Assembly: GCA_002792395.1 (NCBI GenBank)
Contig: PFOG01000063.1
Location: 1 to 8,636 of the forward strand
DNA from: Candidatus Portnoybacteria bacterium CG_4_10_14_0_2_um_filter_44_20
GTDB taxonomy: Bacteria; Patescibacteriota; Minisyncoccia; Portnoybacterales; GCA-002795985
Reading direction: 5' to 3'
DNA length: 8,636 bases
Shown: piece after piece, positions 1 to 6,253 of the stretch
How the letters are laid out: every line of letters begins with the position of its first letter
Numbering within the stretch: position 1 is the stretch's first letter
Notes under the pieces: generated by a model
The model's database searches: none
What the model was told of the DNA's origin: nothing
Seen by the model: the letters and a program-made list of their open reading frames with translations, nothing else
Position numbers and translations under genes: made by a program

Positions 1-2
1 AC

Positions 3-27
3 AAAAAACCCGCGGGCAAGCCCGCGG
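3..27 (-). terminator. Intrinsic terminator of the leftward zinc-protein gene
   Basis: An 8-bp perfect GC stem (CCGCGGGC at 10-17 and GCCCGCGG at 20-27) is preceded on the + strand by AAAAAA (3-8). Read leftward this is a strong hairpin followed by a six-T run, a classic rho-independent terminator. It lies about 120 nt beyond the stop codon of the gene at 147-350. Read rightward, a TTTTT run at 31-35 follows after three bases, so it could also stop transcripts entering from the left. The apparent loop is only AA, so the top pair is probably open. Confidence 0.85.
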
Positions 28-146
28 TGATTTTTCAGATTATTGGTCATACAAGCCTTATCTTCCCCTCAACATTTCTTTCTTTGGGAAAACCTCTGTT
101 TTTTTCTACGCTTATTTAAATCGTTGATGTCAGCCATCAGCCCCCC

Positions 147-350
147 CTAAAAACCGGGTATTCCTTGGTCTTTTTTGCAAACACGTATCTTGTCTCCCAT
201 TAAAGAATCGGGGTCTTCGACTAAATTGATGTGTTCCTTGCAAAACCAGTTTTTACATTTTGCGCATTGTATCAATTCTTTTGGATCAACATTCTGGCGA
301 CAAAGATAACAATAGCCATCTTGTTGAGCATTTGCTTTGTAAATAGCCAT
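147..350 (-). CDS. Small zinc-finger-like protein (67 aa), AN1/treble-clef-like
   Basis: This 67-residue cytoplasmic protein has eight potential zinc ligands in four pairs: C14/C17, C29/C32, C37/H40 and C58/D61. The spacing C-x2-C-x11-C-x2-C-x4-C-x2-H resembles the start of AN1-type fingers and, more loosely, FYVE/PHD cross-brace folds; the last pair with Asp in place of Cys/His is unusual. There is no signal peptide or membrane segment. The start is supported by an excellent Shine-Dalgarno site (AAGGAGG, complement of 358-364, 7 nt before the ATG), by a promoter candidate at 374-402 and by a terminator at 3-27, so it looks like a complete single-gene unit. It is transcribed divergently from the prkA operon. 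Its function is unknown; a structural or adaptor zinc finger is the safest reading. That it is a real gene is fairly certain, its family is not. Confidence 0.8.
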   Translation of the reverse strand: MAIYKANAQQDGYCYLCRQNVDPKELIQCAKCKNWFCKEHINLVEDPDSLMGDKIRVCKKDQGIPGF

Positions 351-373
351 TAGCCCTCCTCCTTCCTGATATA

Positions 374-402
374 AAATTAGGTGATATCGTGTTGTTAGTC
401 AA
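374..402 (-). promoter_or_regulatory. Candidate sigma70-type promoter for the zinc-finger gene
   Basis: Read leftward, TTGACT (complement of 397-402) is followed after 17 bp by TAATTT (complement of 374-379). The -35 box matches TTGACA at five of six positions; the -10 box is weak (about three of six). The element lies directly upstream of the Shine-Dalgarno site, which would give a short leader. Confidence 0.45.
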
Positions 403-414
403 GGAGGCTACCTA

Positions 415-496
415 ATGCCAGATACATATTGGATTCCACAAGGATATTCCGGAGGACTGTCCTCTCGAAGAGGACAGTCCTCACTCGGTTTAGTTC
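415..496 (+). repeat. Dispersed repeat, copy 1
   Basis: This is copy 1 of an imperfect direct repeat, matched at 732-823. Both copies begin ATGCCAGA and end near CACTCGGTTT. Relative to copy 2 it has substitutions T/C at 423 and A/G at 439, lacks an 11-bp insertion in the hairpin, has A instead of T at 476, and carries one extra A near the end. It contains the perfect palindrome 452-482. AAGGAGG (401-407) lies 7 nt before its first ATG, so translation cannot be fully excluded. No target-site duplication or transposase is visible. Confidence 0.8.
452..482. repeat. Perfect 14-bp inverted repeat (hairpin) in repeat copy 1
   Basis: The left arm GAGGACTGTCCTCT (452-465) and right arm AGAGGACAGTCCTC (469-482) are exact reverse complements around a CGA loop. 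The core GAGGAC-T-GTCCTC of each arm is itself nearly self-complementary, so alternative cruciform folds are possible. No T run follows, so it does not look like an intrinsic terminator. Confidence 0.9.
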
Positions 497-505
497 CAAT
501 CTATC

Positions 506-545
506 AACTTGACTATCCTCGACGATCGTTAAGGATAGTCAAGTT
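506..545. repeat. Perfect 14-bp inverted repeat with a palindromic centre
   Basis: The left arm AACTTGACTATCCT (506-519) and right arm AGGATAGTCAAGTT (532-545) are exact reverse complements. The 12-nt spacer contains the palindrome ACGATCGT (522-529). The stem core GACTATCC/GGATAGTC resembles the GACTGTCC/GGACAGTC core of the hairpin at 452-482, with paired changes on both arms. An A run follows on the + strand (546-550), so read leftward the T run comes before the hairpin, the wrong order for a terminator. Confidence 0.88.
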
Positions 546-726
546 AAAAAATATTCTCCCGATGGATTCTGGTTTTCGACAGATTCCCGGCGAAAAAGAA
601 AATTGGGCGAGGGGAGGCAAAATTAGAAGCGTGTCCGACTCGTTATCGGGCTTATCCCGAGACGCCGAAAATGAACACTCTCCTTGAGCGATTCAACCGA
701 ACCAAGACAACTTTATTGATCGGCTG

Positions 727-738
727 CTGGCATGCCAG
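727..738. repeat. 12-bp perfect palindrome at the left edge of repeat copy 2
   Basis: CTGGCATGCCAG is fully self-complementary and overlaps the first bases of repeat copy 2. Copy 1 lacks the left half (CTACCTAATGCC instead), so the palindrome is created at the junction of the repeat with its local flank. It could be a protein-binding site or chance. Confidence 0.5.
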
Positions 739-823
739 ACACATATTGGATTCCGCAAGGATATTCCGGAGGACTGTCCTCTCGAAGATCTCTCGAAGAG
801 GACTGTCCTCACTCGGTTTGTTC
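732..823 (+). repeat. Dispersed repeat, copy 2
   Basis: This is the second copy of the repeat at 415-496, in the same orientation and about 317 bp further on. It keeps the left arm GAGGACTGTCCTCT (769-782), but the right arm is AGAGGACTGTCCTC (797-810), giving one central mismatch. The loop has grown by 11 bp through a local duplication of the TCTCGAAGA segment. In the frame beginning at its ATG it would encode only 31 residues before TAA at 825-827, with no Shine-Dalgarno site upstream. Confidence 0.8.
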
Positions 824-902
824 ATAAATTTCCTTGCGAGTCCAAAATTGGGTGGCGTTATACAAAGGCTTGCATTTCTAAATGGGAGATGATATTTTAT
901 AG

Positions 903-932
903 TTGATAGAAAATGTCGCGAAAAAGTAGAAT
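903..932 (+). promoter_or_regulatory. Likely sigma70-type promoter of the prkA operon
   Basis: TTGATA (903-908) and TAGAAT (927-932) each match their consensus at five of six positions and are 18 bp apart. Transcription would start near 939-941, giving a leader of about 155 nt before the prkA ATG at 1095. In E. coli the homologous yeaGH operon depends on stress sigma factors. No sigma54 element (GG/GC spaced by 10) was found here. A weaker alternative is TTGCAT (870-875) with TATTTT (893-898). Confidence 0.55.
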
Positions 933-954
933 TGAGATAAATACCATATTTCAA

Positions 955-1026
955 GTTACTTACCTCCAACCGATCGGCTCTTTGAAAAAAGAATAAATAT
1001 CCCCGAAAAGATGACGAGTAAGTAAC
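955..1026 (+). promoter_or_regulatory. Possible long-range stem in the operon leader
   Basis: GTTACTTAC (955-963) and GTAAGTAAC (1018-1026) are exact reverse complements within the predicted leader. CTCTTT (978-983), inside the loop, can pair with AAAGAG (1031-1036) outside it, which would make a pseudoknot. The 8-bp palindrome CCGATCGG (970-977) also lies here and could be an operator. No known riboswitch class is recognised. The pairing is exact but the 54-nt loop is long, so chance is possible. Confidence 0.3.
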
Positions 1027-1094
1027 AAGAAAAGAGTCTGAAAAAAAATAAGAGTAGGTTAGATAGGAAACAGAAAAACAGGAGAAAAGAAGAA

Positions 1095-3158
1095 ATGGAA
1101 ACGAAGAACGCGGCTCCCGGTACGTTGAGTTATCATCTTCAGCAAGTAGCTGCGGGGAAAAGACGGTTTGAAAACGCCTACCAAGGCGTCATACGGATGA
1201 TCCTGGAAGGAGAGATACATAAAGTAATCGACGCCGGTAAGCCCACTCAGGATTTTTCGGTTTTCCGACAGGGCGATAAGCACCCAATTGGGATGTTTTC
1301 GGAAATAAACAGTTTGGTTTCTTTCGTCAAAGACGCGGCCGAAGGCGGTTCTGCCAAAGAAATGGCCCTTGCCTTGGTTGGCGAAGCCGGCAATGGGAAA
1401 ACTTTTCTGGTTGAATACCTTTGCGGCATATACCGCCGGTTCCTTTCCCGAGAAGAAAACCGCAAGTACACATTTGTTGTCAATCTTCGCGGGCTTGAAG
1501 GATACGGCGCTATCCAAGAAATGGAATCGCAAACATTCGAGGATCCGATGATCCTCGCCATGAACTTGTTTCCCGACGCTAATCAGTCAAAAGAATTTAT
1601 GGCCGAACATGGCCTTAAAGACAAAATGATTGAGAAGCTTTGGGAAAACTATCGACCACTGGGATCCGATACTGAATACGTCCTCCGCAAGAAGCTAATG
1701 GAGCGCTTCGGAGGCGATGTTGAAAAAATTCTCGAACAGATCGCGATTGTTCCCGTCCCGATGGTCCAAAGCATGGGCATTATCACCGGAAAATATTCCG
1801 CCAAAGACAAAATCACCGCTTCGGCGGTCGACCTGCTCGGCGAGGAATCTATCCAGCGCCTGCTGCATATCACCGATCCAAACAACCCCTATCGCTTCGA
1901 CCTGCGCCGGGGCGCGCTGGCCAGAGTAGGCGGCGGCGGTATTCATTTCAGCGACGAAATTTTTAAAAACAAGGTTGACCTTGTCCAGGTTTATCTCGGC
2001 GTCATCCAAAACCGAATCATTGACATTGACGGATTCCGCTGGCCGATAGACACTCTCATCATCGCCACCAGCAACAACGCCGAATTCAACCGCTTCATCA
2101 ACGAAAAAGAGCAAGCGCCGATCTGGGACCGCTGCCGGATTTGTTATATGTCACACAATACTGACTATAAATTGCAAACGCAACTAACCAAGTACGCGGT
2201 CGGCAGCGGGAAAAAAACGACTTTAGCCGGCGAGAACATGCACGAAGATCCTAATCTGAACTACGCCGCTTCAGCCGCTTTTGTCCTATCGCGCCTCCCC
2301 CGCTCCGACAAACTGACTCCAATCGAAACAATGAAACTGGCCGCCGGAGAGATCGCCGGCGAGAAGGGAATAAAAACCCTGGTAGAGGTAATTGATACCC
2401 TTGGACAAGAAACCGATGTTACCCGGCGCTGGGGACAAAAGGGCTTGGGACATCGAAATCTTGGCCGCGCCCTCCAGTTGCAAATTGAGAGCTCGACAAC
2501 CAACGAAGGCAAATGCATGTTCGCCTACGACATTTTTAAGGCCATCGAGCGCGTTATCCTTGACTACATCATCGAAACTAATGACAGAACAAAATACCTC
2601 AACGATTTAAAAATCGCCAAGCAGCTCTACCGGGAACGAATCCGGGCGACAATGTTTAACGCGTATATGGACCAGCCAAACGCGATTAAGCTGGACGTTC
2701 TTAATTATGTAAATATGATCATCGCCATTGATTCCAAGGGACTTGGCCCGGACAAAATGTGGACGTACATCGATCCGCAGACCAAGCAAAAGAAAGCCAT
2801 CAAAGTCGATCAGTCCTTTGTCGAGAGCGTTGAACAACGCATGGGCAAAAAGACGAAAGAGGATCGAGAGGCCTTTCGCACCAGCATCCGAAATACGTTC
2901 GGCGAAAAAATGGCTACCGACCCCAAGTACGACTTTATGGATAACGTAGAACTCATTAAGGCCGTTGCCGACGTCCGCCTGGAATCAGACATTTCCGGCG
3001 CGGGCAGCCTGGCTGGCGCTCTGGCCAACCGGACGAATGAAGAAAACCAACAGTTGTACGGCAGGATGATGAAGGCGATGGTCGAAAAACTCGGCTATTG
3101 CCGCACCTGCGCCGAAAAGACGATCGAGTTGTTCTGCACCAAACAAGACGAATCATAA
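1095..3158 (+). CDS. prkA: PrkA-family AAA+ protein (YeaG-like)
   Basis: This 687-aa cytoplasmic protein matches the PrkA/YeaG family over its whole length (E. coli YeaG is about 644 aa). PrkA is described as a serine protein kinase, although its fold is an AAA+ ATPase plus a C-terminal PrkA domain. Walker A is GEAGNGKT (residues 96-103), Walker B ends in D287-E288 (in GIHFSDEIF), sensor 1 is ATSNN (324-328), and the DR at 345-346 fits the family's arginine finger. The C-terminal part keeps the family pattern, ending in the GRMMKAMVEKLGY region (656-668), which corresponds to NRMMEKGY of YeaG. AGGAGA (1080-1085) lies 9-10 nt before the ATG. It is the first gene of the operon with yeaH- and spoVR-type genes and a second PrkA-like gene. 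The family assignment is certain; substrate and kinase activity are not shown by the sequence. Confidence 0.95.
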   Translation: METKNAAPGTLSYHLQQVAAGKRRFENAYQGVIRMILEGEIHKVIDAGKPTQDFSVFRQGDKHPIGMFSEINSLVSFVKDAAEGGSAKEMALALVGEAGNGKTFLVEYLCGIYRRFLSREENRKYTFVVNLRGLEGYGAIQEMESQTFEDPMILAMNLFPDANQSKEFMAEHGLKDKMIEKLWENYRPLGSDTEYVLRKKLMERFGGDVEKILEQIAIVPVPMVQSMGIITGKYSAKDKITASAVDLLGEESIQRLLHITDPNNPYRFDLRRGALARVGGGGIHFSDEIFKNKVDLVQVYLGVIQNRIIDIDGFRWPIDTLIIATSNNAEFNRFINEKEQAPIWDRCRICYMSHNTDYKLQTQLTKYAVGSGKKTTLAGENMHEDPNLNYAASAAFVLSRLPRSDKLTPIETMKLAAGEIAGEKGIKTLVEVIDTLGQETDVTRRWGQKGLGHRNLGRALQLQIESSTTNEGKCMFAYDIFKAIERVILDYIIETNDRTKYLNDLKIAKQLYRERIRATMFNAYMDQPNAIKLDVLNYVNMIIAIDSKGLGPDKMWTYIDPQTKQKKAIKVDQSFVESVEQRMGKKTKEDREAFRTSIRNTFGEKMATDPKYDFMDNVELIKAVADVRLESDISGAGSLAGALANRTNEENQQLYGRMMKAMVEKLGYCRTCAEKTIELFCTKQDES

Positions 3159-3167
3159 ACCCGATCG

Positions 3168-3213
3168 CGGGGCCGGGTAAGACGCTGATTGCTTCTCCCG
3201 GCCCCGACTTTTT
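3168..3213 (+). terminator. Intercistronic terminator-like hairpin between prkA and yeaH
   Basis: CGGGGCCGGG (3168-3177) and CCCGGCCCCG (3197-3206) form a perfect 10-bp GC-only stem with a 19-nt loop, followed after AC by TTTTT (3209-3213). The hairpin starts 9 nt after the prkA stop and ends 11 nt before the AGGAGG of the next gene. It could be a partial terminator or attenuator that leaves more prkA than downstream message, or a 3'-end stabiliser after processing. The T run is short, so read-through is expected, and no separate promoter for the downstream genes was seen. Confidence 0.65.
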
Positions 3214-3229
3214 CTACAGGAGGAAAAAG

Positions 3230-4537
3230 ATGACGACAGAAAACGAAAACAAATATTTAACCGCGGCTGATAAACAGGGAGAAGGCCTCATAGTTCTTCG
3301 TGGGGCAAAAAATGCCTCTTTTGAAAGGGGCATTTATAATGCTTACGATTTAATCGACTTGCCGGGATTCACTCCCCCGCGACTTCCCGTAGCGATGATG
3401 GAAACTCTTGACCAGCTCCGCGAGCGGGATGGGCAAAGAGAGAAAGACGGCTTTCACAAAAAAATAAAATTCCGCCACGCCGCTGGAAAAAATGGCGCGG
3501 TCATCGTCGTTCCAACAACCGAAGAAGAACAGCTCGTCCACGGCCAATTCGAACCGGGCGGCGGAGGCCAAGGGAGCGGCCAGGGAGAAGGCGAAGATGG
3601 CGAAGTTGTCGGGGAGCAACAGATCGACCCGGGCGAGGGCGAAGGAGAGGGCGAAGATAACCAAGCCGGCGAAGGTGGCGGCGGCGATCACGGTGTCGGT
3701 TCAGACACCTACGAAATCGGTAAAAAATTGACGGAGGAGCTGAAGCTCCCCAACCTCGAAGATAAGGGCAAGAAAGTTCCAACCGACGAATATATCTTCG
3801 ACCTAACCGACCGGCACAGAAAAAGCGGCCAGATCCTCGACCATAAAGAAACCATGCGCCAGATCATTAAGACAAACCTGATCCTGGGAAAGCTTGACAG
3901 GAAAAATCCCGAGACGGACAAATTTATAGTCGGACCAGATGACAAGGTTTTCCGGGTTCTCTCCCGGGAAAAAGTCTATAAATCGATGGCTATAGTCTTC
4001 TTCATGCGAGACTATTCCGGCTCAATGTGGGGCATTCCCACGGAAGCGATTATAGAACAACACTTGATCATCTACAGCTGGCTGATGTACCAAAATGAAA
4101 AACTGGTTATCCCTCGTTTTATCGTCCACGACGCCGAAGCAAAGGAAGTTGACTGGAACACCTATTATAAGTCGATTATCGCCGGCGGCACCCGAATCGC
4201 TTCCGGCTACAAACTCATCAACGAAATCATCAACAAAGAAGGGTTGGAAAGAGACTATAATCTCTATGTCTTCCAGGGTACCGACGGCGAAGATTGGGAT
4301 AGCGACGGCAAAGAACCGCTTGCCGCGCTGGAAGAACTTGTGCCCAAACTTCAAAGAATGGGCGCGTCAGTCATAAGAAACAGCTGGAACAAAAAGAATA
4401 TGACCGATTTTGAACAATATCTGCAAAAATCAGGTTTTCAGAAAAAAGCAACGAAGTTTCGGCTTGTCAGTATTAATGCCGACACGGTCACGCCGGAAAA
4501 AAATATCGAAGCGGTTAAGACGCTAATCGGACCGTAA
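3230..4537 (+). CDS. yeaH: YeaH/YhbH-family (DUF444) protein with VWA-type MIDAS
   Basis: This 435-aa protein is close in length to E. coli YeaH (about 427 aa). After a basic N-terminal part there is a Gly/Glu-rich linker (about 109-154), then the family's LPNLE box (173-177). The C-terminal half is a von Willebrand A-like domain with MIDAS motif DYSGS (261-265), T321 in GGT, and the TDGEDW segment (351-356), which matches SDGDNW of YeaH. AKEVD (304-308) is also shared. There is no signal peptide, so it is cytoplasmic. The start at 3230 is chosen because AGGAGG (3218-3223) lies 6 nt upstream; an in-frame ATG at 3098 would run back through the hairpin and the prkA end. YeaH proteins co-occur with PrkA and probably bind it through a metal-dependent interface, as VWA proteins do with MoxR-type ATPases (inference). 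Confidence 0.93.
   Translation: MTTENENKYLTAADKQGEGLIVLRGAKNASFERGIYNAYDLIDLPGFTPPRLPVAMMETLDQLRERDGQREKDGFHKKIKFRHAAGKNGAVIVVPTTEEEQLVHGQFEPGGGGQGSGQGEGEDGEVVGEQQIDPGEGEGEGEDNQAGEGGGGDHGVGSDTYEIGKKLTEELKLPNLEDKGKKVPTDEYIFDLTDRHRKSGQILDHKETMRQIIKTNLILGKLDRKNPETDKFIVGPDDKVFRVLSREKVYKSMAIVFFMRDYSGSMWGIPTEAIIEQHLIIYSWLMYQNEKLVIPRFIVHDAEAKEVDWNTYYKSIIAGGTRIASGYKLINEIINKEGLERDYNLYVFQGTDGEDWDSDGKEPLAALEELVPKLQRMGASVIRNSWNKKNMTDFEQYLQKSGFQKKATKFRLVSINADTVTPEKNIEAVKTLIGP
3554..3691 (+). repeat. Low-complexity Gly/Glu-rich coding tract
   Basis: Irregular repeats of GGCGAA/GAGGGC-type hexamers encode an acidic, glycine-rich flexible linker (residues about 109-154 of the YeaH-like protein). E. coli YeaH has a comparable Gly-rich linker at this place, so it is a family feature. 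Its length is likely to vary between strains through slippage. Confidence 0.7.
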
Positions 4538-4549
4538 TGAGGTGAAGAC

Positions 4550-6253
4550 ATGGAATTGATTGACCAACACACCAAAAAAATCATGGAACAATGCAAGAAA
4601 AAATCGCAGGAAGCCGGTCTGCAGTTTGATTCGTCAACCCTCGAGTATATTGTCACCAACCGGGATTTGATTGAATTGGGTCCAAAAGTTATGATTCCCA
4701 GTCTTTATGACTACTGGGTACACGACCTTCAGGTAATCGCCGGGCAGAAAATTTACGAAGTTTATCCGAATAATCCCTATGAAACGGTAATCAATACCCG
4801 GCCAGCTATCTCGTTCTACAACGATAACAACCCCGACTGGCTCAACGCAATGATCTTCTATCACGTCCTGGGCCATATTGATTTTTTCCAGAACAACTCC
4901 TTTTTTAAACACACTCGGAGCGAAGATTTTTGCGGCAAAGCGCTTTCGGATAAACGGGAGATCGAAAAAATACGCCAGCAGCTTGGCGAAAGAAAACGCT
5001 GGGTGGATTACGTAATCGAATTCGCTCGCGCCATCGACAACCTCGTCGGCTACTACGCCGAGCTCAAAGAGTTAAACCGCGAAGAATCGCAAGGATCAGA
5101 CAGAATACAATATTATTTCGGAGATTTCCTGAAAAATATTTTTGAAGAACAGGGAATCAACCACAATCAGTACCTGGATAAAGTCGCGCGCTGCAACCAT
5201 CTGCAAAAAGAACTGGGCGTCGAGGCGGGCGAGAAAACCTTTCTTAAAGAGGTTGAGAAGGAATATTCGGAATTCGAAGCTCTTTTTGAAAGGTATAAAA
5301 GAGAACAAAAAGCGAAGCCCGGAGACGTGTTCCAACATATTCTCGAAAATTCCCCATTCCTGAATTTGCGGCAGAATAAAGATGCCTGGTGGATGAAAAA
5401 AGTCATACAGATCATCCGGGACACCTCTTTGTATTTTCAGCCGCAAATCCGGACAAAAATATTTAACGAGGGCTGGGCCAGCTACTGGCATCAGCATCTG
5501 TTCATCAAAGATTCCCTCATTGAAGGACACAGGGACACATACGCCAAAGTTAATTCCGGCGTAATGGTTATGCCCAGAGTGGGACTGAATCCCTATGCCC
5601 TTAGTTTCAAATTACTGGAGTACATCGAGGAGTCAGCGAACGCGGGAAAACTCTCTCTTGAATTCCAAAAAATTCAAGGCGTGGAAGAGCGACGGAAATT
5701 CGATCGTAAAACCGGGGCCGGTAAAAAGATCCTATTCGATCTCCGCAGAAACTTCAACGACTCTCTATTGATCAATTACTTGTCCGATGACGACTTTCAG
5801 GATTTTGTCGACCGATACCGCCTGTTCGTTGCCGGCAAAAGAATCAACCCGGAACGAAGAACCGTCGAATATTATGTCAAAAGCCGCAGGGGAAAAGACT
5901 ACCGGAAAATGCTTAATGATTCCCTCTATCATCCGCCCCACATCATCATCGAAGAAGAAGAGCAGCAAACGCGGAGTGGCGGACTTTACCTCAACCATGT
6001 TTTTGAGGGCAAAACGCTGGTTAAACGGTTCATTCCCGCGGTTTTAACCGGGCTTGAATATTTATGCGGGGGCGACAAGCCAAAGGCCATCTGTCTGGAA
6101 ACCACCGAGTTCGAAATCAGTGAAGAAGATATGTGGAAAATGGCCATGGATTCGAAATACCAGCCTAATTACAAAAAGCTCCGGGTGGTTTATACCATGA
6201 AGAAAAAGAACCTGACCCGGGTGGTGGTCAATACCGAGGAGAAGAAAAAATGA
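4550..6253 (+). CDS. spoVR: SpoVR/YcgB-family protein
   Basis: This 567-aa protein is longer than E. coli YcgB (about 510 aa) and B. subtilis SpoVR (about 470 aa). Family signatures are HVLGHIDFFQNN (105-116), the block NEGWASYWH (306-314), and MPRVGLNPYALSF (341-353). H105, H109, E308, H314 and H327 are candidate metal ligands; the HxxxH plus downstream Glu arrangement recalls gluzincin metallopeptidases but lacks the HExxH glutamate, so enzymatic activity is only a guess. SpoVR is needed for normal spore cortex in B. subtilis; YcgB is a stationary-phase protein in E. coli. The extra length lies partly in a charged middle segment (about 200-255) and the Lys-rich C-terminus. GAGGTG (4539-4544) lies 5 nt before the ATG, 12 nt after yeaH, and the stop overlaps the next gene (ATGA), implying translational coupling. 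There is no signal peptide. Confidence 0.93.
   Translation: MELIDQHTKKIMEQCKKKSQEAGLQFDSSTLEYIVTNRDLIELGPKVMIPSLYDYWVHDLQVIAGQKIYEVYPNNPYETVINTRPAISFYNDNNPDWLNAMIFYHVLGHIDFFQNNSFFKHTRSEDFCGKALSDKREIEKIRQQLGERKRWVDYVIEFARAIDNLVGYYAELKELNREESQGSDRIQYYFGDFLKNIFEEQGINHNQYLDKVARCNHLQKELGVEAGEKTFLKEVEKEYSEFEALFERYKREQKAKPGDVFQHILENSPFLNLRQNKDAWWMKKVIQIIRDTSLYFQPQIRTKIFNEGWASYWHQHLFIKDSLIEGHRDTYAKVNSGVMVMPRVGLNPYALSFKLLEYIEESANAGKLSLEFQKIQGVEERRKFDRKTGAGKKILFDLRRNFNDSLLINYLSDDDFQDFVDRYRLFVAGKRINPERRTVEYYVKSRRGKDYRKMLNDSLYHPPHIIIEEEEQQTRSGGLYLNHVFEGKTLVKRFIPAVLTGLEYLCGGDKPKAICLETTEFEISEEDMWKMAMDSKYQPNYKKLRVVYTMKKKNLTRVVVNTEEKKK

Larger units (their letters stand above)
351..1094. other. Repeat-rich intergenic region without a convincing gene
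   Basis: This 744-base stretch separates the leftward zinc-finger gene from the rightward prkA operon. Open frames on both strands run through palindromes and repeat copies and carry no recognisable domain. It contains the zinc-finger promoter, two copies of a repeat (415-496, 732-823), perfect inverted repeats at 452-482, 506-545 and 727-738, and the operon promoter with leader from about 903 onward. Positions 546-726 show only short, weak hairpins, such as TCGGG with CCCGA near 645-662. Confidence 0.7.

Noticed and set aside
415..687. Rightward 90-aa open frame starting in repeat copy 1
   Set aside because: Despite a good AAGGAGG site it runs through two perfect palindromes and non-repeat sequence with no recognisable protein family. 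Only its first 19 codons deserve a note, so it is kept as a finding and not annotated as a gene.
850..875. Possible sigma54 promoter (TGGC ... TTGC) upstream of prkA
   Set aside because: The GG and GC elements start 18 bp apart instead of the required 12, so it does not fit the sigma54 spacing.
652..969. Leftward 105-aa open frame in the intergenic region
   Set aside because: It begins at a TTG without a ribosome-binding site, runs through repeat copy 2 in a frame that is not kept in copy 1, covers the operon promoter, and shows no domain apart from one CxxC.
1538..1557. 8-bp perfect inverted repeat CGAGGATC/GATCCTCG within prkA
   Set aside because: It lies inside codons for a normal PrkA segment, has no T run, and one such short palindrome is expected by chance in a 2-kb gene.
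3098..3229. Extended N-terminus (44 residues) for the YeaH-like protein
   Set aside because: The extension would overlap the prkA end and be translated through the intercistronic hairpin. AGGAGG six bases before the ATG at 3230 and the match to the usual YeaH length favour the shorter form.
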